Part shown: in pieces, positions 42,434-53,956 of the stretch
How the letters are laid out: each line of letters begins with the position of its first letter
Position numbering within the stretch: position 1 is the stretch's first letter
Source of the DNA: Diprion similis
Taxonomy: Eukaryota; Arthropoda; Insecta; Hymenoptera; Diprionidae
Length of the DNA: 64,000 bases
Direction: 5' to 3'
Assembly: GCF_021155765.1 (NCBI RefSeq)
Contig: NC_060114.1
Coordinates: forward strand, 372,001 to 436,000
Program-made: the position numbers and the translations under genes
Notes under the pieces: model-generated
Databases searched by the model: none
What the model was told of the DNA's origin: nothing
Seen by the model: the letters and a program-made list of their open reading frames with translations, nothing else

Positions 42434-45132
42434 TGTAACGTCTCGTTTTTCTGTGGCTGTCACAGACGCGATGGACGTACTTTATCCCCTTTCCAAGGGC
42501 GGTTATGTCGATAAGTGTTGGTGTGGGCGGTCCCTGCCCAAGGGTGCTGCTCGTCCTTCGACGCGGAGGTGCAACGCTGTGCGCGGGAGTGTGAGGATTT
42601 ACATGGGTGAAGCGGCGAAGAATCCACCACTGCAATAGTGCGTAGACGTAGCCGGCGAGGTGGATGGGTGTGTGATTTGGCAATGCAGGGTGCGTTGCAT
42701 TAGCGCACGACCGCAGCCGTGTGTGCGTGTGTAGTGGCAATGAATCCTTCACTGCAATAGTGAGAAGATGCAGCCGAGAGTGTGAGTGAATGTGTACTTT
42801 AGCAATGCAGGGTGCGCTGCAATAGCGCACGACCGCAGCCGTGTGTGTGTCGCAGCAATGAATCTTTCACTGCAATAGCGAGAAGATGCAGCCGGAGGTG
42901 TGGGTGCGTGTGTGATTTAGCGATGCAGAGTGCGCTGCAATAGCGCACGACCGCAGCCGCGTGTGGGTGTCAGCAATGAATCCTTTACTGCAATAGTGAT
43001 AAGACGCAGCCGGTGTTGTGGATGGATGTATGATTTAGCAATGCAGAGTGCGCTGCAATAGCGCACGACCACAGCCGTGTGTGTGTGTGTGTCAGCAATG
43101 AATCTTTCACTGCAACAGTGAGAAGACGCAGCCGTTAATATGGATGGATGTGTGAGTTAGCAATGCAGAGTGCGCTGCAATAGCGCACGACCGCAGCCGT
43201 GTGGGTGTGTCAGCAATGAATCTTTCACTGCAATAGTGAGAAGACGCAGCCGTTAATGTGGATGGATGTGAAGTTTAGCAATGCAGAGTGCGCTGCAATA
43301 GCGCACGACCGCAGCCGTGTGTGTGGGTCAGCAATGAATCTTTCACTGCAATAGTGAGAAGACGCAGCCGTTAATATGGATGGATGTGTGAGTTAGCAAT
43401 GCAGAGTGCGCTGCAATAGCGCACGACCGCAGCCGTGTGTGTGTGTCAGCAATGAATCTTTCACTGCAATAGTGAGAAGACGCAGCCGTTAATATGGATG
43501 GATGTGTGAGTTAGCAATGCGGAGTGCGCTTCAATAGCGCACGACCGCAGCCGTGTGTGTGGGTCAGCAATGAATCTTTCACTGCAATAGTGAGAAGACG
43601 CAGCCGTTAATATGGATGGATGTGTGAGTTAGCAATGCAGAGTGCGCTGCAATAGCGCACGACCGCAGCCGTGTGTGTGTGTCAGCAATGAATCTTTCAC
43701 TGCAATAGTGAGAAGACGCAGCCGTTAATATGGATGGATGTGTGAGTTAGCAATGCAGAGTGCGCTGCAATAGCGCACGACCGCAGCCGTGTGTGTGTGT
43801 CAGCAATGAATCTTTCACTGCAATAGTGAGAAGACGCAGCCGTTAATGTGGATGGATGTGAAGTTTAGCAATGCAGAGTGCGCTGCAATAGCGCACGACC
43901 GCAGCCGTGTGTGTGGGTCAGCAATGAATCTTTCACTGCAATAGTGAGAAGACGCAGCCGTTAATATGGATGAATGTGTGAGTTAGCAATGCAGAGTGCG
44001 CTGCAATAGCGCACGACCGCAGCCGTGTGTTCGTGTCAGCAATGAATCTTTCACTGCAATAGTGAGAAGACGCAGCCGTTAATATGGATGGATGTGTGAA
44101 TTAGCAATGCAGAGTGCGCTGCAATAGCGCACGACTGTAGCCGTGTGTGTGTGTGTCAGCAATGAATCTTTCACTGCAATAGTGAGGAGACGCAGCCGTT
44201 AATATGGATGAATGTGTGAGTTAGCAATGCAGAGTGCGCTGCAATAGCGCACGACCGCAGCCGGGTGTGTGTGTCAGCAATGAATCCTTCACTGCAATAG
44301 TGATAAGATGCAGCCGGTGGGATGAAGGGGTGGGTGATTGACAGAATCTCTGTTTGCGCGTGTTGGATAAAATAAGAATTTTAATCTATTTCGCCTGCGG
44401 CGTTTAACATTATACAAAAAAAATAGAAAAATGAAGAATCAGCCAATGTTGGGTGATAAAAGAATGATAATGATAAGTATTAATAGTGAAATAGTACAGA
44501 AAGTTGTGTGGCCTAATATCGGCGCCAGCTACCGAATAAATTGATTAAATGCGTGTATTGTAATTAATGATGATCGTTATGAGTCGTTGACGAGCTGCAG
44601 AGCAGTAAATAAAGATAATATAAATTTATGTAGGTTTGCTGTTTAGAATGGTCTGAGATTTCGAAATAGAAGAATATAATACTTTAAATAGCCGTTATAC
44701 GGTTAGAACACAATGTATATGATTGGATCAACTGAGCGATCTCAGTTGATCCTTTGTTTGCGAATTAGCTTCTCCAAAAGAGAGCTGGAAGAAGAGAGTG
44801 TCCTCCTGTGTTCGAGGTGCCGGCTTATATACTATTTTGGTTCCTCCCCCTCTTTGTCGGCGCGCGAGGCTCGGACGCCGTGCGTTATATAGATATGGGT
44901 TTTTGCTTGCTGTACCGGATTAGCGTGCCTCATATAGGTATATTTCTTAGTATATACATATTATTCTATTCTCTTTGGCTTTACTCGTTTTGAATATTAT
45001 AGGGCTAGTTTCAGTCTTTTATATGTTATATCCGTGCTTTGTGACGGCTAAAGTTAATTCGAGGAGTGGTTGACTCGAGGGAAGTGGGTTGCTTCCGTGG
45101 ATTATAATACATAACGTCTTTTGGGCGTTACA
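42434..45132. mobile_element. TGTAACG...CGTTACA insert, 2,699 bp, carrying a hairpin array
   Basis: TSD ATTC (42430-42433 and 45133-45136). Removing the insert and one ATTC rejoins the helicase as [14 protein letters not shown]. It starts TGTAACGTCTCG and ends GGGCGTTACA: TG..CA ends and the same heptamer as the 5592-6670 insert. No coding capacity. About 1.8 kb of its length is a tandem array (42530-44330). The right part (44331-45132) is AT-rich with a small 61-codon frame (44808-44993) that I do not support as a gene. Probably a solo LTR with internal repeats. A short non-autonomous LTR-type element is the alternative. Confidence 0.75.
42530..44330. repeat. Tandem array of ~118-bp units, each with two different hairpins on the same loop
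   Basis: About 14 units. Each has half A (AGCAATGCAGAGTGCGCT, GCAAT loop, AGCGCAC, GACCGCAGCCG; starts near 42678, 42800, 42920, 43039, 43160, 43279, 43397, 43516, 43632, 43751, 43869, 43987, 44104, 44222) and half B (AGCAATGAATCTTTCACT, GCAAT, AGTGAGAA, GACGCAGCCG). A and B are themselves homologous (same start, loop and CGCAGCCG end), but their stems differ in sequence and still pair. GT-rich or GGATGGATG spacers separate them. Confidence 0.92.
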
Positions 45133-45136
45133 ATTC

Positions 45137-45642
45137 ATTGACACCGAATGGTCTTCCACCTCATAAGTTATCGTTAAAAGTCGGAAGCATTGTTATTCTG
45201 TTGCGTAATCTGAATTTATCACAAGGGTTATGTAATGGCACTAGATTGATAGTAAAAAAAGTTGAACCAGCATCTAATTTGTACTGAAATCATCGGTGGA
45301 ACTTGCGCTGGAGAACGAGTATTAATACCGCGGATAGATTTATCTCCATCCGAAGAGGAGATTCCGTTTAAGATGGTGAGAAGACAATTTCCCGTAAGAT
45401 TAGGTTGTGCGATGACTATCAATAAATCACAAGGACAATCTTTTGATAAAGTTGGGGTATATTTGCCAAATCCGGTCTTTAGTCATGGTCAACTGTACGT
45501 CGCCCTGTCCAGAGTCAAGTCTAAGAACAATTTAAAAGTGTTGTTAACAGAGAAATCTGTTCTTAGTTATAATGGAAATTCAGGTGACGTAAGATTGTGT
45601 ACAAGAAACATTTATTATAAAGAAGTTTTAGGTGCCTCGTAA
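45137..45642 (+). pseudogene. Helitron protein part E: helicase C-terminal part
   Basis: Frame resumes with [39 protein letters not shown]; a 1-nt shift in an A-run near 45256; then GERVLIPRIDLSPSEEE, FPVRLGCAMTINKSQGQSF, FSHGQLYVALSRVKS. These are the last SF1 helicase motifs (INKSQGQ, VALSR). The stop at 45640-45642 looks natural. Confidence 0.88.
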
Positions 45643-47984
45643 ATCAAATGACCGATGCATATTAGTGAATAATTACACTCTTGATTCTCATAATACTTAC
45701 TCACTCACTCACATTGTTATTATAAAAATATGTCATTATACAAAATTCACAGTGGTTTTGTAAACGCAGCAAGCGGTGCCGACGTTTTAAACCACGGCTG
45801 GAATTACTGTTTGTTACCAGTTGTATGAGTCTTTATCAGGAAGTAACAGGGAAGCAGGCGAAATTCGACGGTCGTTAGAAATACCTAAACAACAACTCTT
45901 TATTACTTCCATGCTGCAGTGCTGTTGGCACTATTTGCTCGATAATCATAAAAGTGAAACGATTGAACATCAGGGCGCTTGGTATGGCGCAACATTGTAG
46001 TAATGAACTGTGCACTGAAATTTGTCGCCATTTCGTTTTTTGGAGTTTCGTAACCCCCTCCCCCTTCCCTCTTACTCCCTAGCCGCTATGTTCAATCAAA
46101 GTGTAATCATAATGATGATGCCTTCTTACGATACGCCAGGTACACACTATTAAAAAAATTCAATTGAACATAGAGTCCAAGTAGGTCCACAATATATTTA
46201 TGTTCTATGTTCCATATTTATCACTGAACATGGTACAAAAACTTAATGCACATTTATTTTGCGATTGTTGCTTTTTTCGCTTAGTCATACATCTAATAAT
46301 GTTTAAATTGATGTCGATGTTTGATTGAGTTCACTGAGACATTTTTGGTTGAACCCAGTGTACACTTCAAGAATTAGCTGCTTTTCACGTTTTTGGGCGA
46401 AAGCGCTACGAAAAATTAGCTGCCACTCCATAGTGAGTATACATAGCTAAGTATCTCTTTCGGACTGGAGAGCCTCCTTTCTTTTGTTTTCTTTTCTTTA
46501 TTTTCTTTTCTTTCTTTATTTTTCTTCTTTCCTAGTTAGAATGGACACTACGTGCCTCTAGTTTCTGCTTTCAGTTTCTTCAGGCGTCTCGTTCCGTATT
46601 GTGAAGATGTCTACGGGCCTCGTCCGTTCTTTGATCTTTGTTCTTTTGCATTCGTTTTTGCATGCCTTTCTGAATGTACCGGTTCGAGATAGCTGTACTC
46701 GTATCTGTAGTTTTAGTTTTAGTTTTAGCCCTAGCCTTAATTCGGACTATAGTTTTGATGTAATCGTATAAGTTTCTGCTTGTACTCTCTTTGTAATACT
46801 TTTTGTTTCTCTGTAACTACCAGTTTTCCAATATTGTTATGGAAATATCAATAAATACCTTCAACCTTCGACTCCCTTACGTCACACACAGCATCAGATA
46901 TTCATGGTATATCCCTGACATGTTCCCAAAGAAATATTTGAAGGCTTATAAAATATTCATTGATCATATATGGAATTGTAATAAGAAGAATATCATATCG
47001 ATACGATAATACCAAAGCATTTGATAACAATAGCAGATTGATTTCAATGATCGTAAAAAACTATATTGCCCAGTATTTATTTAAGCTTTGACGAAATAGT
47101 ATGAATTCAATCGGTAGTTAAAAGTGAACATTATGTCGACAATGTCAGAAGAGGTTACTGGCAAATTAAAACCATAATGACAAAGTAGGCAAGGAACATT
47201 TGATTGTAATTTAGAGAAGGATTGGCTCCGTGAACTATCGAGATATTTCAAATTCATAAAAATGATATGTAAAATTAGCATGCTTAGAATAGTAGTAGCA
47301 TAGTGGAATAATGTGAGTCGTTGTGGAATGTTTCGGAAATATTGTTAAAGTATTCAACTTAAGCCAATGCATGAATATTCTTCTGGCCACTTACAGAATA
47401 TCCTATACACATGTAAAATATTTTTTGCATAGTGTATACTGTTTAAGAATATGCAGTGAGTATCAAATTCTGTGTGGGGGCGAGATGTGTGCGCTTCAAA
47501 CTTTGGCTGCTGCTCCTTGACGTGGGTATAAGCGCCATCAAAATTAGCTGCCACTCCTTTACGCGGAGATGATTGGCACTGTTGTCGATATCCAAAATGT
47601 TAGGTTCCTCCGAAATCCCCTTTCCTCAGAAGGGAAGCGGCGGCGTTTTGACGCTCTATGTCGTTGGGTGTGTTTGTGTCTCACAGACGTGTAATCATTC
47701 ATTGTGTTAGTGATATATAATCGATAATCCGTTTGCTACTATGCTACGGTTTTCGAAAATAGCTGGTTCCAGTCTTAGTCGCCATTGAGAAAGCTTAAGG
47801 ACACGACGCACAGTGAGACAGTGGAAATATGGAGTTATTCGATTTAATTGTTGTTGTGAAAAAAGGAATGCTATGTACTATCAAGTAAATATGCATGTTT
47901 CAGGTAAAAATTTGTGATTCGGGTGAAGATGAGAGACCGAAATGATACAATTGGAGGCGGTGAGTAGTTGGCACAGTTCACACT
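45643..47984. other. Non-coding region downstream of the Helitron ORF
   Basis: 2.3 kb without a supported gene. AATTAGCTGCCACTCC occurs near 46415 and 47544 with a related copy near 46373. The block around 47600-47670 (CTCAGAAGGGAAGCGGCGGCGTTTTGACG) weakly resembles 29560-29600. The Helitron 3' end should lie in here but was not located. Confidence 0.4.
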
Positions 47985-48199
47985 TCAGTGAATAATGAAG
48001 TAGTTTACGCCAATTTTTCAAAATCATTCGTCTAGGTTAGCGTCAATAGATTCTGATCTTTTCATTCGTTAACTACGAAGTCAAACGCACGTTTATCTGG
48101 ATCGTTGTATACCGTAAGATAAACGATATAGTACAGACAAATCGCGTTCAGATTTTATGAATGATTATATGCCTGACAATTTTACTTCTTGCATTTCAG

Positions 48200-48280
48200 A
48201 GTCTTGTGTTACGTGGCCACCGAGCCACGGCTACGAGTCCGGCGCGCCGGACTTTGGGCGTTCTTCAGGGTCGGGTGGGC
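48200..48280 (+). other. Exon-like 81-nt GC-rich cassette, copy 1
   Basis: Preceded by a pyrimidine-rich tract and TTGCATTTCAG (acceptor-like) and followed by GTAAGT (donor-like). Length 81 nt; two of three frames are open in this copy. Centre holds the 16-bp palindrome GTCCGGCGCGCCGGAC. Not assigned to any gene. Confidence 0.45.
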
Positions 48281-48564
48281 GTAAGTCATTTTTTCGTTGA
48301 CGTTAATTTCATATGATACGTTAACTTTTGCATGTTTTATATGATCGTATGATATGATAGTGTGGTAGTATTCGTCGATTTTTTTGAGATGGTTTTGCAA
48401 GGTAAGCGTCAATAAATTCTGATTTATTCATTCCGTAAATACGAAGTCGAACGCACGTTTATCCGGATCGTTGTATACCGTGATACGAATGATATAGTAC
48501 AGACGAATTGCGCTCACGTTTCATTAATAATTCTGTGTTTGACCATTTTTTGTTTGCATTTCAG

Positions 48565-48645
48565 AGTCTTGTGTCACTTAGCCTCTGAGCCGCATTGACG
48601 CGTCCGGTGCGCCGGACTCTGGGCGACCGTCGGGGTCAGGCGGGC
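48565..48645 (+). other. Exon-like 81-nt GC-rich cassette, copy 2
   Basis: Same length, same TTTGCATTTCAG and GTAAGT borders as copy 1, 365 bp downstream. All three frames have a stop. The palindrome has one change (GTCCGGTGCGCCGGAC). Confidence 0.45.
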
Positions 48646-49037
48646 GTAAGTCTTTTTCGCGTTGACCTAAGATTTCACATAATACGTTCAATTTCATATA
48701 TTCATATGATAGTATGATATGAGAGTGCAGTAGTTTTCGCCACCTTATTTAAGATTATTTAAGATTGTTTTTAAAGATTGGCGTCAAAACTGTCGGTACC
48801 TTGCTGATTGCCCTGTCGTGTTCCTTGACAAAAACAATGTTGAATACATAAAAATAGACTTGATATAAAGATAATAGGTTCTGATCTTTTCAATCGTTTA
48901 ATACGAAGTCGAACGCCCGTTAACGTTGACGGAAATTTCAACATGTTACGTTAAGTTTCATATATTTATATGATCGTATGGTGCAATAGTGCAGTAAATT
49001 CCGCTTATTTTGTTTGAGGATCATTCTCTAAAATTGG

Positions 49038-49840
49038 TGTTAAGGGTGAGACGATAAGAATAATCTTCGACACGCTGTATAGTTGGTGGACACTTTTATT
49101 AGTTGAGCGCAATAAGAATTGTACACTTTTACCAGCTGGCGAAAGGCGACTTGTTCAGCTCGTGGTCGGATCGAATCTGATTTCTAAACGCGCGCCTTAG
49201 GCTCATCAACCTCTCATCTACCGCAGCGCCATTTGTCTAGGGGACTTATTCTGATTCAGGCCAACGCGCCACTGGCGCCCTCTCCTATTCTCTCTCGCTC
49301 GCTCTTTCGCTCGCCCGCCTATCGGCCCCGACTTGGTCTCGCGACCTCGTCGTGCCGTTTTGGGTGACCTGCATGGACTTGAGAAAAATGAATTTCCCGG
49401 GAGGTCTATAGCCCTTAAGGAGAGACTCCCTAAGGCTGAATTGGCGTTACATACACGACGACACGTATCACGTGCTCGAATATGTTCGTGGGCGAGCGTC
49501 GAACCGCGAGAGAAACGTTTAACCAGTGCGGTCGTTTGAATCGGCAACAATATTCAAATCCACCTCAATGGTGTTTATTTCGCCGTCTCCCGAGGAATCA
49601 AACAAGTCGCCTTTCGTGTTTACAATCGTTGGTATTTCAATCTTCACAATACATTTTTGCCATAACTATCTCATGTGGCATTTTGATAATTCGCTTACAA
49701 TATTTTACATTTAATTACGTTACATTTCGACTTATGAACTCAAGAATAATATAAACATAACGTGTTCGGAATTTCTGTCGTCGAGTCTTCTTAATAACGT
49801 AATACATTTTTCGATAATTGACCAATTTCTCCTTTCCCCC

Positions 49841-49871
<31 letters not shown>

Positions 49872-49888
49872 CCTTTTGGTTTCCAACA
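49038..49888 (-). repeat. 3' LTR of the BEL element
   Basis: 851 bp. Lacks an ~80-bp stretch present in the other LTR (56337-56413), with GAACT/CAACT short repeats at the edges, consistent with a small deletion. Confidence 0.95.
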
Positions 49889-49902
49889 ATCTCCCCCAGT
49901 CA
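49889..49902 (-). promoter_or_regulatory. Polypurine tract of the BEL element
   Basis: ACTGGGGGAGAT on the element strand immediately before the 3' LTR. Confidence 0.75.
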
Positions 49903-49923
49903 AAAATTCACTCGATTTTTGAC

Positions 49924-52900
49924 TTATTCTGACAAACTGAAAATTTTAATCAATTTATTTACGGGTCTCATGAAATCCTTTTTTCCGACGCGCACTTTCA
50001 CGATTCTAATGACGTTGTCGGATTTATTTGGGAAAAGCTCAATTACTCTGCCCTTTTTCCATTCGTTCCGTTGGGATTGGAAATCTACAACAAGAACTAT
50101 GTCGTTTAATTTTAAAGGTTCAGCTGGAGTACACCACTTCGTACGAGGCAGAAGTGTCGGAATATACTCGCGAAGCCACCGTTTCCAAAAGCCGTTCGCC
50201 AAGTTTTGAGCAATCTCGAAGGTCTTCCGAGGATTTTCTACCACCTTGTCGTACTTTGGCATCCGTAAGTGACCAGATGAGCAACCGATTAAAAAATGGT
50301 TGGGCGTGAGCGCCTCCTCGTCTCGCGGGTCTACCGACACATGGGTCAACGGCCGCGAATTGATCATATGCTCAACCTCAATCAAAATCGTGTGAAGTAC
50401 TTCCTCCGTCGCAACCTGCCCTTCCAGCGCGTGACGTAAACCTATTTTTATTGAGCGAACCAATCGCTCCCAAGCTCCCCCCATGTGCGGGGCATCGGGA
50501 GGATTAAAATGCCAATTGAAGCGATTTCTTGCCGCGAATTGTCGTCGCTTATTTTTATCAATATTGGCGATCGCTTCCTTTAATTCCTTATCGGCCTTTA
50601 CGAAGTTCGTACCGTTGTCGCTGTACATATCGGTCGGAAAACCGCGTCTACTAGCTAGTCTCTGGATCGCCATAATGGTTGAACTCGCATTCAACGTGCT
50701 TGCTAATTCTACGTGGACTGCTCTCGTTGTCATGCACGTGAAGAGAACGCCCCAACGTTTTTCGTGCCGACGTCCAATTTTTATTGTCATCGGCCCAAAG
50801 CAGTCGATACCGCAGTGCGTAAACGGGCGTTGTTGGTAGGCTACGCGACACGCGGGTAAATCGGCCATCGGCGGATTTGATGGTTTAGCCTTACGCATGC
50901 GACAAGTAACGCAGCGTTTCGCTAGCCATCTGAGTCTCGATCTAAGCCCTATTATGTAGAATTGTTGTCGTAACTCGTTTAACACCGTCTCATTGTTAGC
51001 ATGTTTGTAACGGCGATGAAACTCTAGAATTAGAAGTTTGGTGGCATAGTGATCAGCATCTAATATTATCGGTCGATTCTCAAATTCTTCGACGTCAAAC
51101 TCTGATTTTACTCCCTTCGTTTTCTCCAATTTTGTGACGCGTCCTCTTGCCCGCAATAAACCTTCATTATCGATGTACGGCTCTAAGCCAAATAGTTTGC
51201 TACCTTTAGGGGAATCGCCCTTTCGTAACGATTCTAACTCTCTCCAAAAACATGCAGCTTGAATCTCGCGGTACCAAAATTTTTCCGCGTCAGCGACGTT
51301 TTCCGGCGACTCCATTACTTTTAGGCGTTTTAAAATCATCTTCTCTCGCTGTTGATGTTCTAACGCTGAAGGTTTACTGAGCGTGTTGCTCTCTCCGGGC
51401 GGCCTTCGATATCGACGCCAAATGTTAAATATTTGTCTCACGCGCATTATGGGTCTCATCACTCTTTGCCACCCGAGCAATCTGACTCTAGTAGGGATCA
51501 TCCACATTTCAGGTTGTTTTAGAAACGCCGCTCCGATATATTCTTTCCGAGCTTCTAACTCATTTATTGCCCGCTTCTCAGTATTTTTCAAGGTGTTTTC
51601 TTTCGGCCACGAATTATGACTTTCGAGCAAGAATTTGGGGCCAATCAACCACCGATCATCTGAACGCATGGGTAAGTCAGACGGTCGCGTCGCATCGTCA
51701 GCCGGGTTTAAGCCCGTGGGTACCCAGTGCCATTCCGTGACCTTTGACAACTCACCGATCTCTCCTAATCTGTTCGCGACGAACATTTGCTTTTGTAACG
51801 GATCTGCGCGGATCCAATGCAGAACGGTCGAAGAGTCGGACCAAAAAACGCGCTCATGTATTGGAATTTCTAGTTCTCGTTCTATAGTGGCTGCCATCCT
51901 CGCTCCAAGCAGAGCCGCCTGTAATTCTAATCTCGGTACCGTCATCGGTTTTACCGGCGCCACTCGCGATTTAGCCATCACCAACGACAAATGAACTCGG
52001 CCATCGCTCGCTTCCGATCGCAAATACGCTGCCGTATCATATGCTTTCAAGCTCGCGTGGCAGAATATATGCAGCAGAGTTTTGACATTATCAGAACCAG
52101 GTATACGATAACAACGCGGTATTTTGCAATTTTTCATTTCGATTAGATTTTGCAGCCAGATCACCCAAACTTTAAGTTCTTTCATCCTAATCGCTTGGTC
52201 CCACTTAACCCCGCTACGCCAAATGTCTTGCATTACAAGCTTCGCTTGAAGCGTGAATGGGGAGAGAATGCCAAGTGGATCGTACACCGACATTGCAATG
52301 CTAAAAAACTCTCGTTTGGTTGGTGCTACTTCGCCGCGGGCTAAATTCGAGCGAACTTTGCTTAAACCGACATTGAAACTAAGCGTATCTTCGTCTCTAT
52401 CCCAGTACAAGCCTAGTACGCGTTCTTCCGTATCGCCAGAGACTTGCAATGTCTTTTTTCTTTAATTTATTTTCATCGCATACGTCGTCAACGACGCGCG
52501 AGTCATTCGACGCCCAGCCATGCATATCGAAATTAGCCTCTTTGTTGATTAAAATTACGTCTCGGACGCGTTTTCGCATTTCCGCTACCGAGTTACCCGA
52601 CGCAAGATAGTCATCCATGTAGCTGTTTTTTACAATGCTACGTGCGGCTTCGGGTTTCTGTTTAGAAAATGTGTCCGCATTTTTATTTTTCACATAAATC
52701 GCGCTGCAAGGGGACGATCTTGAGCCGAATATCAGTCCCGTGTTTTCCCAAACATCGGGCTCACGTAAACGATCGGCACCTCGCCAGAAAAACCTTTGCG
52801 CTCCCCGATCTCTCTCTATCACTTTAACGCGCATGTACATATCTTTTATATCAGCTATTACGGCGACAGGGAACTGTCTAAAACGCAAAAGTACGCCGAG

Positions 52901-53953
52901 CAGCGACTCTAACAAATCCGGGCCCGTTTCCAAAAAATCGTTGAGGGAGAAGCCTTTCGTTTTAGCAGCTGCGTCTAAGACAGGCCTCACTTTCTCCGGT
53001 TTATTTAGATTCCTGACCGGAAAATGAGGGATATACCACTTACGCGGCCTCGGCAGATCTTTCGTGATTTTTACTACATAACCATTTGCGATCCATTGCT
53101 CTATCTCTTTGTAGTATCGCGCCGCCAATTCAGGGTCTTTGTCTAATTTTCTCTCCAACGAATACAGTCTTTTCAACGCGGTCTCTTTTCCGTCAATGCT
53201 CGGCATTAATCCCGTTTTCCAAAGCAAACCCGTCTCCCAATAACCACGTCTTTTTTTTGTTGTCACTTCTAACATGGCCAAGGCTCTTTCGTGCTTACCG
53301 TTTTCGTTTTTAGCGATAGCCACGCCGAGGTTTTCGGTTTCAAAATATCCTCTTACAAGTTTATCTAGATTTTCAAGAGTCCGCTGCTCAATGCTCTCGG
53401 GTTGCGGCGTTTTCCACTGCGTCGCAAGCGCGCTTAGATTGAGCTTTAAACCGCGTCCGGTGGTGTACCCATGAAGCACCCAACCTAACGTAGTATGTGA
53501 GACTGCCAAACTGCCGTTTTCTAGTTGTCGAGATTTGTCCGGCGTGATAATAGACCAATTGTCTTGTCCGATGAGAATTACAGGTCTTGCGTTGGTATAA
53601 GGCTCAATTTCGATTCCCAATTCTCCATTAACGTGATGCGCGACTTCTCGTGATAAAGATTGACGCGGCAAGTCTAAATTGGCCACTGCCACAGCATGAT
53701 TGATTCTCACCTCGCCAAAGGCACCTACTACAACAAAGCTCAATTTTTCGCTCTTGGAACGCATCGTACCACTCCACAGTCCTCGGAATGACATATCTAT
53801 TTGCTCACCGCGTAATCCCTGTTCGTGCGCAAATTTTTTATCCACGACGCTAATCGTGGAGCCCCCATCGAGCAGAGCATATGTACTCGCTTCCCTTTTT
53901 GATCCCAGCACACGAATCGGTAAAATCTGAAGAAGTCCTTGTCTCGACGCTAG
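49924..53953 (-). pseudogene. pol: BEL/Pao Pol: protease, RT, RNase H, integrase (one frameshift)
   Basis: In frame with gag after a TGA. Protease block LLQILPIRVLG then YALLDGGSTISVVD. RT: KVRPVLDAAAKTKGFSLND, VAVIADIKDMYMRV, and YMDD in NSYMDDYLASG. A 1-nt shift in an A-run near 52450 (after DENKLKKK) separates the next frame, which starts around LQVSGDTEERVLGLYWDRD. Then the RNase H/A17 region (PMTVPRLELQAALLGARMA, VFWSDSSTVLHWI), integrase zinc domain (HRRYKHANNE, CVTCRMRKAK), core (GIDCFGPM, SDNGTNF, GGAWERLVRS) and a C-terminal domain (WKRWLREYIPTLLPRTKW, NDIVLVVD). All catalytic residues are present. The shift may be a real lesion or an assembly error in a homopolymer. Confidence 0.93.
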
Positions 53954-53956
53954 TCA
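53950..53956 (-). promoter_or_regulatory. Stop codon with readthrough context between BEL gag and pol
   Basis: TGACTAG on the minus strand: gag ends ...NRT-TGA and the same frame continues CTA GCG ... into protease. UGA followed by CUAG is a well-known leaky stop context in viral and animal readthrough genes. Whether it is used here is inference. Confidence 0.65.

Larger units (their letters stand above)
30395..45642 (+). mobile_element. Helitron with ULP1-like protease, three nested inserts
   Basis: One coding frame of about 1,840 codons is spread over 30395-30908, 35421-37253, 39761-42433 and 45137-45642. The gaps are later insertions with TSDs AATT, TA and ATTC. Each junction rejoins within a codon when the insert and one TSD copy are removed. 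Independent lesions: frameshift near 36046, TGA at 37162, TAA at 41355 and frameshift near 45256. The protein order is ULP1-like, basic repeats, Helitron N-terminal domain, HUH Rep and Pif1-like helicase. Helitron termini were not identified. Confidence 0.88.
47985..49037. repeat. Satellite-like repeat, ~362-bp units (about 2.5 copies)
   Basis: Units share GGCGTCAATA(G/A)ATTCTGAT, ATACGAAGTCGAACGCACG, ATAGTACAGACGAATTGCG and TATGATCGTATGATATGATAG. Starts near 48042 and 48404, with a rearranged third copy (48770-49032). More copies: 56575-56670, 60457-60540 and 61735-61967, so the repeat once formed a longer tract now split by inserts. The ATTGG at 49033-49037 is the TSD of the BEL element. 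Confidence 0.8.

Noticed and set aside
42530-44330. CRISPR array
   Set aside because: Regular repeats with palindromes, but there are no unique spacers, the repeats are contiguous, and the context is a eukaryotic transposon.
44808-44993. Small membrane-protein-like ORF in the 2.7-kb insert
   Set aside because: 61 codons in AT-rich DNA, no homology recognised, no other support.
49218-49550. 110-codon minus frame (and its twin at 55868-56146)
   Set aside because: Lies wholly in the BEL LTRs and appears twice only because the LTR does.
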